Positions 52,924-62,507 are shown, numbered from the stretch's first letter. The stretch is 64,000 nt of DNA from Metabacillus litoralis (GCF_007994985.1 NZ_VOQF01000003.1:310001-374000); one strand, 5' to 3'. Made by a program: numbers and translations. Notes: generated from the sequence alone by a model not told the origin.

Positions 52924-54147
52924 TTGAGTCTTTCAAAATTCAAAACCATTTTCTTAGCTATTTTTATTAGTGGTCTTACAATTTCCATCATTTTAAATCC
53001 TAAAGAATCACTTGATGCCTCAACTAGAGGATTAGAAATATGGTGGGAAGTTGTTTTCCCATCACTTCTACCATTTTTTATTGTTTCAGAATTACTCATA
53101 GGTTTTGGGGTTGTTAAATTTTTAGGCGTTTTATTAGAACCATTAATGCGTCCTATCTTTCGTGTCCCTGGTGTTGGTGGCTTTGTATGGGCAATGGGAA
53201 TGGCATCGGGAAATCCTGCTGGCGCAAAGCTTACAGCAAGACTAAGGCAAGAAAACCACCTTACATCAATACAAGCAGAACGACTTGTGTCATTTACAAG
53301 TTCTTCAAATCCGTTATTTATCTTCGGTGCAGTTGCAGTTGGATTTTTTAACAATCCAGCTTTAGGAATCCTTTTAGCATCTGCCCATTACTTGGGGAAT
53401 TTGTGTGTAGGAATAACGATGAGATTTTATGGTGGATCTAATGAAACATTACATGATTCAAAGAAGGTTACCTTTCTTTCTTCGATCATGACTGCATTTA
53501 AGGAGTTACATACAACACGAATACAAGAAGGCCGTCCTCTCGGCAAAATGCTTGGAGATGCTGTTATTTCGTCAATTCAAACTCTCTTAATGATTGGCGG
53601 ATTTATTATATTATTCTCTGTTTTTAATAAGATTCTTTCTATTATTCATGTTACCGAAATGATTGCCTTTATTATTTCCGGTATTTTAGCTCTCTTTCAT
53701 TTAGCAACTGAACTGAGTGTTCCACTAATAACAGGGATTTTCGAAATTACTCTTGGAAATCAATTAGTTAGTGAAACTAATGTTAAGTTGGTAGATAAAG
53801 TAATGATTGCAAGTTTTATTTTGGCATTTGGTGGGTTATCTATACAGGCTCAGGTTGCAAGTATATTAGCTGATACAGATATACGGTTTAAACCATTCTT
53901 TTTTGCGAGAATCCTTCAAGGAGTCTACTCATCATTTATTGCTTACTTGCTCTTCAATCCTCTATATGTAAATATTCAAGCATACAACACAACTGATTTG
54001 CCTGTCATGCTGATGTTGCATAGTCCAGAGTGGGCAAGAAATTATTGGGAATCTGTTATTCAAATTGGTCCGCTAATTACATTATCATCACTAATGCTAT
54101 ATGTAGTCTTGTATGGTAGACGCAATGTCTTTTCTAAGCCATTGTAA
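52924..54147 (+). CDS. ylbJ: sporulation integral membrane protein YlbJ
   Basis: YlbJ is a mother-cell membrane protein needed for cortex formation in B. subtilis. The 407 residues show a nucleoside-transporter-like arrangement of about eight to ten hydrophobic segments and the motif AMGMASGNPAGAKLTARLR. Translation begins with TTG, 9 bases after GGAGG. It ends against the family B repeat. Confidence 0.93.
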   Translation: MSLSKFKTIFLAIFISGLTISIILNPKESLDASTRGLEIWWEVVFPSLLPFFIVSELLIGFGVVKFLGVLLEPLMRPIFRVPGVGGFVWAMGMASGNPAGAKLTARLRQENHLTSIQAERLVSFTSSSNPLFIFGAVAVGFFNNPALGILLASAHYLGNLCVGITMRFYGGSNETLHDSKKVTFLSSIMTAFKELHTTRIQEGRPLGKMLGDAVISSIQTLLMIGGFIILFSVFNKILSIIHVTEMIAFIISGILALFHLATELSVPLITGIFEITLGNQLVSETNVKLVDKVMIASFILAFGGLSIQAQVASILADTDIRFKPFFFARILQGVYSSFIAYLLFNPLYVNIQAYNTTDLPVMLMLHSPEWARNYWESVIQIGPLITLSSLMLYVVLYGRRNVFSKPL

Positions 54148-54246
54148 TAGCAGGATTAGCATTGATTATTTACCATATTATGTGGTACCTAGTTATATCT
54201 TTAGTGGATATGAATCCTAAAAACATACAATGATTAACTAACAATC

Positions 54247-54598
54247 AAAAAGAGGCTAGGACATAAGTAATTAAGTTAATGGAAAACCCGAATTATTAGG
54301 TGATATTTCAATTAATCATTCACCTAATAGTTCGGGTTTTTATATGTCGTCTTAAATATATTTTTTTCTATGCATACTATTTTTAAGAACTAGTGGAATG
54401 GAGCGGAAGATACTCGGGCACCTACTTAGAATAGAGGAAAGGCTGAGACCCCGCAGGCTTGCCGAGCAGGCTCAGCTTCCTCCCCGGCGAATGGAGTGTA
54501 TGCAACGCAATGGAACGAACTTGTTTCTTTAAGCTTAACTGGTTTCAAATTCATTCGTCTTTTTGTATGACTTCTTCAATTATGTCCCAGCCCTTTTC
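54247..54598. repeat. family B repeat, copy 1, between ylbJ and coaD
   Basis: The element (352 bp) begins AAAAGAGGCTAGGACATAA and ends TTATGTCCCAGCCCTTTTC, imperfect inverted ends. Near the left end a 19-bp stem (54285-54338) with AACCCGAA/TTCGGGTT is followed by T-rich sequence. The centre carries CTGAGACCCCGCAGGC. Its right end abuts the coaD stop codon. No target duplication is visible. Copy 2 is at 63601-63917. Confidence 0.9.
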
Positions 54599-55674
<1,076 letters not shown>

Positions 55675-55863
55675 TATTTCTATTTGTTAATTTGCATCAA
55701 GGATAATTAATGCACAATTTCTTAAATTAAACTACTAAATAAAGTTCAATTTTATCCTACCACAGCTATTCTAGTTGTTACAATATATTCCCTTCTAAAC
55801 ATATTTCAAGAAAAAGTTTCCCTATTTATGTATACAGAAAAACCATTTGGTGATAATGAGAGT

Positions 55864-56020
55864 AACAACATCGATTCGTTGATGTTGTTGCCAACCGCGG
55901 AGAAGACTTACGTTTCCCCATAAGTTCTTCCTCCGGTTTCTCCTCTCCCTTTGCCTTCAGCCTTTTATTTTTATAAAGGGTTTTGAAGGACCCTACAGAA
56001 TTTTCTGTAGGGTTTTTTTT
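55864..56020 (+). ncRNA. structured RNA with intrinsic terminator, divergent to rsmD
   Basis: Four successive hairpins occur on this strand: AACAACATC/GATGTTGTT (55864-55889); a longer stem with a C-rich loop and CTTA/TAAG arms (about 55898-55935); CCTTCA/TGAAGG with inner CCTTT/AAAGG (55954-55989); and a terminator CCCTACAGAA/TTCTGTAGGG (55991-56012) followed by eight T. The T-run shows plus-strand transcription. A structured element named the ylbH leader is known upstream of ylbH (rsmD) in Bacillus; this may be it, although the terminator polarity points away from rsmD. The 5' end is not determined. Confidence 0.65.
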
Positions 56021-56159
56021 ATTATTATGTAGAAAGATTCAAGCTATTATCATTTAAAGCAACATGTTATAGTAAGACTTGGTTTATTTCTTGCTTAAAG
56101 CACTAAATGCTACAAAGTATAAATTAACAGTTTTATTAAAATCTCAGGGGGAATTAAGA

Positions 56160-56549
56160 ATGATTCAAAGATTTATTGAGCTAGGTGAAGGTTATTCAGA
56201 TATTTATGAACTAATTGATACAGCGAAAGCAAATAAGCATAGAGTATCAAGATTAATTGCATTACATACAAAACTAGAAGAAAAAGCAGTTACTTCGATA
56301 GTAGTTGTTATGCAACCAACAACCTTGGGAGACTTTCAAGCTCTTTATATGTGCAGAGAAGGTATTCCAAATCCGTCAATTAAAGCAAATAAAAGATATC
56401 AGCTATTTGAAGAGCTCGCTGCTTATTTACGATTAAACATTATTACAATAGATGTTAAACCTTCTACAATGTTCAACGAAAAAGAATTATATCATCAATA
56501 TTTAATTGGGATTTTGCGATTAAATCATTTCATTCCACCCATGCGTTAG
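56160..56549 (+). CDS. conserved protein of unknown function (DUF7147-like)
   Basis: The 129-residue protein begins MIQRFIELGEGYSDIYELID. It has no kinase or nucleotide motif, although relatives in Bacillaceae have sometimes been labelled methylthioribose kinase. The pattern suggests a small alpha/beta fold. I use the ATG 7 bases after AGGGGG rather than longer in-frame starts. It lies 140 bases downstream of the structured RNA and is convergent with ylbG. Confidence 0.75.
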   Translation: MIQRFIELGEGYSDIYELIDTAKANKHRVSRLIALHTKLEEKAVTSIVVVMQPTTLGDFQALYMCREGIPNPSIKANKRYQLFEELAAYLRLNIITIDVKPSTMFNEKELYHQYLIGILRLNHFIPPMR

Positions 56550-56569
56550 CCACTGTTTTTTCCACAACA

Positions 56570-56629
56570 AAGGCAGATACAATAACTTTAAAAACAATCT
56601 TTATGTTTTCAAAGATAAGTATCTGCCTT
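56570..56629 (+). terminator. bidirectional terminator-like stem between DUF7147-like gene and ylbG
   Basis: AAGGCAGATAC (56570-56580) and GTATCTGCCTT (56619-56629) are perfect 11-bp arms with a 38-base loop, followed by CTTTTC on the plus strand. Confidence 0.75.
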
Positions 56630-56633
56630 CTTT

Positions 56634-56906
56634 TCATAATCCAAGTTTATAATCGTATTCTTTAGCCTTATCAATCTTAGATTCAAATTCCAATTTTAAA
56701 TAAGGCTTATATGATGGCTCTGCATGTTTAACAAATGAATATGAACAGAGCTTCTGTACAGTTTGCTCAACTGCATTCATATCACAATAAAGAACAACAT
56801 ATTTTAAACGCTTTGAAACATAATGGACATTACCAAATTTTCTTAGCATTTTTAACTGTTTTAATGAATGTACCCACACAACAATTCCCTGCCGCTTTTC
56901 AAACAT
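56634..56906 (-). CDS. ylbG: DUF2129 family protein YlbG
   Basis: This 90-residue cytoplasmic protein has the family pattern [21 protein letters not shown] and [15 protein letters not shown]. It is widely conserved beside ylbF; the function is unknown. ATAAGGAGAA precedes the ATG. Confidence 0.92.
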   Translation of the reverse strand: MFEKRQGIVVWVHSLKQLKMLRKFGNVHYVSKRLKYVVLYCDMNAVEQTVQKLCSYSFVKHAEPSYKPYLKLEFESKIDKAKEYDYKLGL

Positions 56907-57080
56907 AATAATTCTCCTTATTATAAGGTGTAGATTCTTTTTCTCAGTAATTTTTTCACAAACAACACTATACCTATATTAGCATCATGAATCAATATCA
57001 AGCAAAAGTCTAGCAAATATTTTCATTTGTCTTACTATTTATCGTTATGTAAATGAATTATGAGCTTTATAGATATTACA

Positions 57081-57127
57081 AAACCACAAATGGAAAGAAG
57101 ATAAATTTCTTCCATCATTTGTGGTTT
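57081..57127 (-). terminator. hairpin between ylbF and ylbG
   Basis: AAACCACAAATG (57081-57092) and CATTTGTGGTTT (57116-57127) are perfect arms around AGAAG/CTTCT-type inner pairing. T-runs are short on both strands, so termination may be partial. Confidence 0.6.
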
Positions 57128-57160
57128 GTTTATCTGTCTTATATTAGACATTTATAATAG

Positions 57161-57604
57161 TTATGATACTTTGCAGCCACAACCTCCACCAGAACCACAG
57201 CCTCCACCACAGCTGGATTCAAAGAAAGGATTTCCTGTTGGCACTTTAATATGGATCGATACTGCTTGACCTAATTCAACACTAATTTCATCCAAAAGTG
57301 ATTGCAGTTCATTTTCAGATTTTTTAAAGGTAGAGATTACTTCATTTAAATCAAGTTCTCTTTTGGTATCTCGTAACTCCTTTGTAATCTTTCGATAATC
57401 AGGATGATATTTACCAAATCGTTGAACATCTTCGTAAAGATCTTTTATTTTCGTAAATCTATAAATTAACTCTTGAGCTTCTTTATCATTTTTTAATATA
57501 TTGTAACTATGACGATACTGATCTGCAATCTCGGAATTAAGGACTAAATCCGCGAGTTGTTCAGCTTCATCTAATAATTGAATACTCTCAATAGTTGCAA
57601 ACAT
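57161..57604 (-). CDS. ylbF: RicF/YlbF, component of the Ric (YaaT-YmcA-YlbF) complex
   Basis: RicF with RicA and RicT forms an iron-sulfur complex that directs RNase Y processing and influences competence, biofilm and sporulation. The 147-residue helical YlbF/YmcA-domain protein (DEAEQLADLVLNSEIADQYR) ends in a Gly-rich tail with four cysteines (CGGGC, then CGC), suited to cluster binding. It lies upstream of ylbG. Confidence 0.93.
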   Translation of the reverse strand: MFATIESIQLLDEAEQLADLVLNSEIADQYRHSYNILKNDKEAQELIYRFTKIKDLYEDVQRFGKYHPDYRKITKELRDTKRELDLNEVISTFKKSENELQSLLDEISVELGQAVSIHIKVPTGNPFFESSCGGGCGSGGGCGCKVS

Positions 57605-57685
57605 AGGCTGTATGCACCTCCGCTATTCATTTTAACATGAATAACAAAAAATGAAAAATCCAATGTTTAGATGAACTTTCTTATT

Positions 57686-58099
57686 TTACTGAACCTTTAC
57701 ATTTAATGTCTTTTTCAGATTCTTCACATTTTGATCATTATGAACAACCTCAACTACAATATTATGTTCTCCCTTTTCTAACCCTTTTAAAATAAAAGCA
57801 GCAGTATAAATTTCCTTTGTCTTTTGACCATCTACTGTGACATTAAGATGACCTTCGCCTTTTTTAAGTTGAAAACCAGGAATAAAACATTCTACATATA
57901 CGTTTTGTTCTCTTGTATGGTAGTTAATATCAAATGTTGCTTTCGGATTTTGACTTGCAACAGCTACAACATCATCTGAAACTTCATTAACTTGAACGGG
58001 AATAATTTGATCTACTATTCCCTTTGGTCTAGGCTTGTCCTCTGTACAACCGACTAATATACTCAGTAATATAGCAAACATTGGTAATAACCTTTTCAT
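57686..58099 (-). CDS. putative lipoprotein
   Basis: The 137-residue protein begins MKRLLPMFAILLSILVGC, a type II signal peptide with lipobox LVGC and acylated Cys18. The mature part is beta-rich, resembling an immunoglobulin-like carrier domain (HNIVVEVVHNDQNVKNLKKT). I recognise no named family. GGAGG lies 8 bases before the chosen ATG; a longer in-frame start upstream would hide the signal peptide. It is a candidate LspA substrate. Confidence 0.75.
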   Translation of the reverse strand: MKRLLPMFAILLSILVGCTEDKPRPKGIVDQIIPVQVNEVSDDVVAVASQNPKATFDINYHTREQNVYVECFIPGFQLKKGEGHLNVTVDGQKTKEIYTAAFILKGLEKGEHNIVVEVVHNDQNVKNLKKTLNVKVQ

Positions 58100-58332
58100 T
58101 TTTTCCGCCTCCTTTTTTTTATTGTTTACTGAGAAGAGCGAAAACATGAATCCTTTACTTTTAACCTTTTCAATAACGCTGTTTTTCTCAATCAATTGAT
58201 CAAAAACAACTTTTCCGGAAAAAAAGCCTTCATAAAATAGTTTCGAGCTAAAGTTACATCAAGCGTGAATTTATACCTTACTTTCAATAAACCCTAGACC
58301 CGAAACTAATTTTATTGGCTACACAAAGGTTT

Positions 58333-58572
58333 TCAATCTTGCTGTCTCATTGATTGAAACATCGCTACCATCATCGAAGCCATTTGAACTGAATTAGTAA
58401 ACTGTTGAACTTTATGTGGAATAGTTCTATGGTAGTAGTTCATCATCTCAATTTCTAAGGTATCAAAGTCATTAGGATTTCTAGATAGCTTTCTGTACCA
58501 ATGAGGCTGTTCTCTTATAAATTGTTTTCGATCATTTTTAGCTCGTATGAAATCTTGAACTTCCTTTCTCAT
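58333..58572 (-). CDS. ylbE: YlbE-like protein
   Basis: This 79-residue protein has the YlbE pattern FIREQPHWYRKLSRNPNDFDTLE. The function is unknown; it is conserved in the ylb cluster. I take the ATG giving MRKEVQDFIR with GGGGATGG upstream; ATG codons up to 8 codons earlier are possible. Confidence 0.85.
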   Translation of the reverse strand: MRKEVQDFIRAKNDRKQFIREQPHWYRKLSRNPNDFDTLEIEMMNYYHRTIPHKVQQFTNSVQMASMMVAMFQSMRQQD

Positions 58573-58641
58573 CAACACCATCCCCAATTTTGACATCTAA
58601 TGGAATAAAAATAGAAAACACCTATGTTCGTACTTAAGAAG

Positions 58642-58679
58642 TTTTAGAATAGAAGACATTCTTGCCTTCTATCCTAAAA
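58642..58679 (-). terminator. possible terminator of ylbD
   Basis: TTTTAGAATAGAAG and CTTCTATCCTAAAA form a 14-bp stem with one mismatch between ylbD and ylbE. The T-run is short. Confidence 0.55.
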
Positions 58680-58749
58680 TGACTTATATCCCTAGAAAAA
58701 AGGAGTTGATTTTCTTATCAGACATTCGCTCTCCAGGAAGATAATAGAG

Positions 58750-59151
58750 TTAATCCTTTCTAAATGTAAAAGGATTCTGACTATTGCTTGTAGCTTGTTG
58801 ATTAGTTCCCTTCGAACTTCCAAATTGATCGAATAGACCTTGAATAGTTGAAATTGTGCTACTCATATTTGTAATATGGTGATTTACTGTATTCATATCC
58901 ATTTTCTTTACTGCTGACAGCATTTGCGACATAAAGTCAGCTTTACTATCTTTTTTATCATCCTCTTGCTCCTGCTCTCCGTCTCTATATTGCTTCCACA
59001 CAACATCATTCTCACCAAGTAAGTACCAGTCTTCAAACACTTCCTGCCAGTCTTTATTACCTTTACGAACTTCCTGTACAAGTTTAGGATGCTTCTTAAC
59101 AAATTCTTTAAATTGTTGAACAGAAGGATGAGATTTCTTCTTTGATGTCAT
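58750..59151 (-). CDS. ylbD: YlbD-like putative coat protein
   Basis: The 133-residue protein matches the YlbD family (HPSVQQFKEFVKKHPKLVQEVRKG and WQEVFEDWYLLGENDVVWKQY) and ends in a Gln/Ser/Asn-rich tail. B. subtilis YlbD is regarded as a spore-coat candidate. GAGGTGATATTAG precedes the ATG. Confidence 0.85.
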   Translation of the reverse strand: MTSKKKSHPSVQQFKEFVKKHPKLVQEVRKGNKDWQEVFEDWYLLGENDVVWKQYRDGEQEQEDDKKDSKADFMSQMLSAVKKMDMNTVNHHITNMSSTISTIQGLFDQFGSSKGTNQQATSNSQNPFTFRKD

Positions 59152-59382
59152 CTAATATCACCTCGTCAATACATTTGCCTATGATATATTATCAAAAAAT
59201 CCTCTAATTGGTTCGCCCATTTTTTGATTTATTAAAATCACTTTAAACCTTTTCAATCAATTTTAGTTCTACTATCAGCTTAGTTAAACAAAGTAAATCC
59301 TTATTTCAAAACCAAAAATATCATTGCTTCTCCCAAGAAAATTCTGGTAAAATATCACTACATAAAGGAGTTGGAAAAGCCG

Positions 59383-59871
59383 ATGAATAAGGCAGAATTA
59401 CTACAAACAACAAATGAGATCTTACAAGAAGCTAATCAAGAAGATATGGAAGTTCTTACATTACTGTTAAATGGTTTAAAGAAAAAGCAAAATAATAAGA
59501 TAAGCTCATATATTGGTGCACTTCTTCATGCAGAAGGTGAATATCTCGAAGAATCTTTTTCGATTAAAATCCCGAATACACCAATTATTCAGAATGCCCT
59601 TAATATTGTTCATGGTGGAATTACTGCTACATTACTAGATTCAGCAATGGGAGGGTTAGCTCATCACATCCTACCACCAGACAAAGCTGCAGTAACAACT
59701 GAGATCAAAATAAACTATGTAGCACCAGGTGTTGGAAAAGAATTATCATGTAAGGCAAACCTTATTCATAAAGGAAATAAAACAATTGTGACAGAAGGTA
59801 AAGTCTTTAGAGACGATGGAACACTTATTGCACATAGTACTGCAAGTTTTTTTATAATAAATAGAGGCTAG
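59383..59871 (+). CDS. PaaI-family hotdog-fold thioesterase
   Basis: The 162-residue protein has the hotdog core NIVHGGITATLLDSAMGGLAHH, where the HGG and following acidic residue are typical of PaaI/YdiI acyl-CoA thioesterases, and KINYVAPGVGKELSCKA. The substrate is unknown. I use the ATG 12 bases after AAAGGAG; a TTG four codons earlier abuts that site. A 50-codon zinc-finger gene follows 10 bases later. Confidence 0.88.
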   Translation: MNKAELLQTTNEILQEANQEDMEVLTLLLNGLKKKQNNKISSYIGALLHAEGEYLEESFSIKIPNTPIIQNALNIVHGGITATLLDSAMGGLAHHILPPDKAAVTTEIKINYVAPGVGKELSCKANLIHKGNKTIVTEGKVFRDDGTLIAHSTASFFIINRG

Positions 59872-59881
59872 GAAGATTGAT

Positions 59882-60034
59882 ATGAAAAGACATTTTTTCA
59901 AAAAACAATGTGAATTATGTAAAAAGAAAAGTAAATTGGGAAGAAACTATTATAATGAATTAAATAAAAAGATTTTCATCTGCTCTCTTTGTGTCGAATA
60001 TGCTGAAAGACGGGCTTATCGAAAACTTAATTAA
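59882..60034 (+). CDS. 50-residue protein with two CxxC motifs
   Basis: The frame begins MKRHFFKKQCELCKKKSKLG and ends with basic residues ERRAYRKLN. Cys10-x2-Cys13 and Cys34-x2-Cys37 form a probable zinc ribbon. It starts 10 bases after the thioesterase stop with GGAAG 6 bases upstream, so the two are likely cotranscribed, and a terminator follows at 60079-60118. I do not recognise the family. Confidence 0.8.
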   Translation: MKRHFFKKQCELCKKKSKLGRNYYNELNKKIFICSLCVEYAERRAYRKLN

Positions 60035-60078
60035 TTGATTAAATGTAAGACATTATGAAATATAGCCTCAGAAATATA

Positions 60079-60118
60079 AAAAGGTGAAGATCTCATTTTC
60101 TGAGTTTCTTCACCTTTT
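60079..60118 (+). terminator. bidirectional terminator after the CxxC gene
   Basis: AAAAGGTGAAGA (60079-60090) and TCTTCACCTTTT (60107-60118) are perfect 12-bp arms; convergent ylbC lies on the other side. Confidence 0.88.
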
Positions 60119-60257
60119 ATTCACTATTCAAATTTGAAAAAAGCATTGTATAAAGTCTAATGGATTTCTTCTTCCTAAAAGTAATTAAATCCGCTAAAAC
60201 TTGGCTACTACAGATAAGAAGAACATCTTCTTACAAACTTTCTCCGAAGACCTTACT

Positions 60258-61331
60258 CTATTTTAATGGTTCCCATGTTTTTAAGAAATTTTGTGTATAG
60301 TATAATTCATCTACTCCAATTCCTAAGTGGGTGAAATCGTCATTTAACATTGTCTCCCGGTGACCTTTAGAATTTAACCAGCCTTCTGAAGCAGCTATTC
60401 CATCTACATACTGTGCTGCAATATTTTCCCCAGCCATTTCATACTTTATGTTTAATTGAGCAAGACGATCTACTAAAGATCCTTCCGTAGGTGATTCATG
60501 TGAGAAGTAATTATTATCCTTCATATCTTGGCTATGTGAAAATGCTACATTTGCTGTTTCATCATGCCATTTTAATGGTTGTGCATTATGTCTTAAACGT
60601 AACATATTTGTTATGGCTAAAATTTGTTTCTCAGAACCAGCCTCTATTTTGTCCCACTTTTCTTCCGTTATTTCTTCTGCTTCTATTAAATTACCTCTAT
60701 ACGTTACTTCATAAGAACGTTGTTTAACAAAGGTTTCAGCATCCATTACACGGACACTCGACAACACTCCATCAAATTTATCAATATACAATTGTACATA
60801 AACATCACCGAGTTGAATTGTAGGTCTTGTATTCATATCTTCCTCTGAAAATTCAAAACGATATGAATTTCCTTCATAATCGAGTGTTAAGCTTGATGTT
60901 ACCGGTTGAATATTAAAAATGTCTTGTAGAGATTGTTCGATAGTAAAGGGCTTCACATTCAGTTTATTACCAATCCCATAAACAGAAACAACTTTTTGAT
61001 TTAAAATTCCTACTTGAATATATTGTTGACTATCTTGTTCATATATCCACCAATCATAATCATATGCAGAAGGATCAATCCTATCAGGCTCACCCATTAA
61101 TGCTGTTATTTCCTCTGAAGATTTATTCATAAGAGAAATAATACCTTCCTCTGGTAAAGTAACTTGTTTTTCTTCCACGTTATCTTCTTTATTTGATAAC
61201 TCCTCATTTGATATCTGCACATTTTCTTCTTGATGTTGTTCATTAGGTGTATATTGTCCAAAATACATAAATAATGTATAACTAAGAAAAATAATAATAA
61301 AAATAACGATTGCTCGTAATAATATTCGAAT
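60258..61331 (-). CDS. ylbC: CAP-domain protein YlbC, apparent ATT start
   Basis: The C-terminal third (about residues 230-355) is a CAP/SCP domain (AITNMLRLRHNAQPLKWHDETA, HSQDM, GENIA). The middle is a CAP-associated domain (LMGEPDRIDPSAYDYDWWIY). A single N-terminal hydrophobic segment anchors or exports it. AGGAGG lies exactly 8 bases before an in-frame ATT that gives (M)RILLRAIVIF and 357 residues. The only upstream ATGs (within 16 codons) have no ribosome site. B. subtilis YlbC is similar in size; the function is unknown. Confidence 0.88.
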   Translation of the reverse strand: MRILLRAIVIFIIIFLSYTLFMYFGQYTPNEQHQEENVQISNEELSNKEDNVEEKQVTLPEEGIISLMNKSSEEITALMGEPDRIDPSAYDYDWWIYEQDSQQYIQVGILNQKVVSVYGIGNKLNVKPFTIEQSLQDIFNIQPVTSSLTLDYEGNSYRFEFSEEDMNTRPTIQLGDVYVQLYIDKFDGVLSSVRVMDAETFVKQRSYEVTYRGNLIEAEEITEEKWDKIEAGSEKQILAITNMLRLRHNAQPLKWHDETANVAFSHSQDMKDNNYFSHESPTEGSLVDRLAQLNIKYEMAGENIAAQYVDGIAASEGWLNSKGHRETMLNDDFTHLGIGVDELYYTQNFLKTWEPLK

Positions 61332-61538
61332 GTCAAACCCCTCCTTACAACCCTCTACTATCATTATATGAAAAATCATCTTATATATTCTAGTTAAATA
61401 TGAGTTTTGAGTGTTAAAACTTTTAACAATGATAGAATCCTTAACTAAATCCTATCTTTTCTAGCAGCTATTTCAATGAAACAGTTTCTTTACTATTATT
61501 ACCCTAAAGAGCATTTTCTAAAACAATGGTTTAGTATT

Positions 61539-61789
61539 TTGTTTATGGCTATGTTAAAGCTTAATGTTGATTTTTAGCACTTTATTGATTGGAAGTGAAT
61601 ATATGAGACTCCTGCTTAGAGAAGCGTGTCAAAGGGAGACCCCACAGGCGCGCAGCTTACAAGGAGGTTCCCTGACCTAGGAAGAATTGTCCTTATTCTT
61701 CACTAGGAAAAAACGAACTGCATTTTTTCCCGGGAAAGCGAATGCCTATAACGGAAATCAACAACAAATTTTAACAGAGCCTTGTTTAT
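61539..61789 (-). repeat. MITE-like element, family A copy 3
   Basis: The element (61547-61781, 235 bp) lies in the reverse orientation to copies 1 and 2. Termini read inward are GGCTATGTTAAAGCTT and GGCTCTGTTAAAATTT. A perfect 8-bp direct repeat TTGTTTAT flanks it (61539-61546 and 61782-61789). It is nearly identical to copy 2 apart from an extra block of about 28 bases in the centre (near 61680-61710). It sits between ylbC and ylbA. Confidence 0.92.
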
Positions 61790-62039
61790 AATTATAGGCA
61801 CGATATTGCTACTTGACAAAAATTAACCTATTGAAAAGGTGTCATTTTCTATCAAAATAATCATTTTCTTATACACAATCACATGTTTGGCATTGATGTT
61901 AATTCTTTTTCATACTATTATTATACAGTAGGCCTATATATTTTAATGTTAGTTTTCAAAATGAAAGTTTTACTTTATCTTTCAAAGAGATTTAAGCTAT
62001 AATAAAATTCGTGAAAAGGCTTTAGGAGGGACATTACAT

Positions 62040-62396
62040 ATGAAAATAGAAGGTACGGGTTTAGAAGGTCTTACAGTAGATCTTTCTCGTTTGGATGAAA
62101 TTATGGAAGATGCCGGACTTGTAAGAGCTGGCCAATGGGATTATGAGCGTGCTACATTTGATCGTAAAATCGAAGCAAAAGATGAAACATTTTACCTACG
62201 CGTTCAAGCTTATGCTGTAGAAGGTGAAATTGGTGGTCGTCACGCATTAGTTAAACTAATGACTCCTTTATTAGGAAAACATTATTACCCGCACGGTGTT
62301 GAATATGGTGAAGGTGAGAACTTTCCATCAGCTATATTAAACACAAGTAAAGGACTGCTAAAACAAGTATCTGAAGAATTACAAAAAGTACAATAA
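62040..62396 (+). CDS. ylbA: YugN-like family protein (YlbA)
   Basis: The 118-residue protein has the YugN-like pattern MKIEGTGLEGLTVDLSRLD, QWDYERATFDRKI and YYPHGVEYGE. It is a soluble protein of unknown function. AGGAGGGAC precedes the ATG. Its place beside ylbC suggests the B. subtilis ylbA equivalent. Confidence 0.85.
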   Translation: MKIEGTGLEGLTVDLSRLDEIMEDAGLVRAGQWDYERATFDRKIEAKDETFYLRVQAYAVEGEIGGRHALVKLMTPLLGKHYYPHGVEYGEGENFPSAILNTSKGLLKQVSEELQKVQ

Positions 62397-62478
62397 ATCT
62401 TATATGTTCATTAAAAGCAAAGGAGAAATTCCTTTGTTTTTTTTATTCGTAAATCACAAATTATTCAATGAATTTTCT

Positions 62479-62507
62479 TTGTTTTCTCATGAATTAAGTA
62501 ATATAAT
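62479..62507 (+). promoter_or_regulatory. SigA-type promoter before the YtvI-like gene
   Basis: TTGTTT (62479-62484), a 17-bp spacer and TATAAT (62502-62507) stand 36 bases before the TTG start. Confidence 0.7.

Noticed and set aside
52917-53354. A 145-codon minus-strand frame opposite ylbJ
   Set aside because: Overlaps the ylbJ coding strand completely and has no ribosome site.
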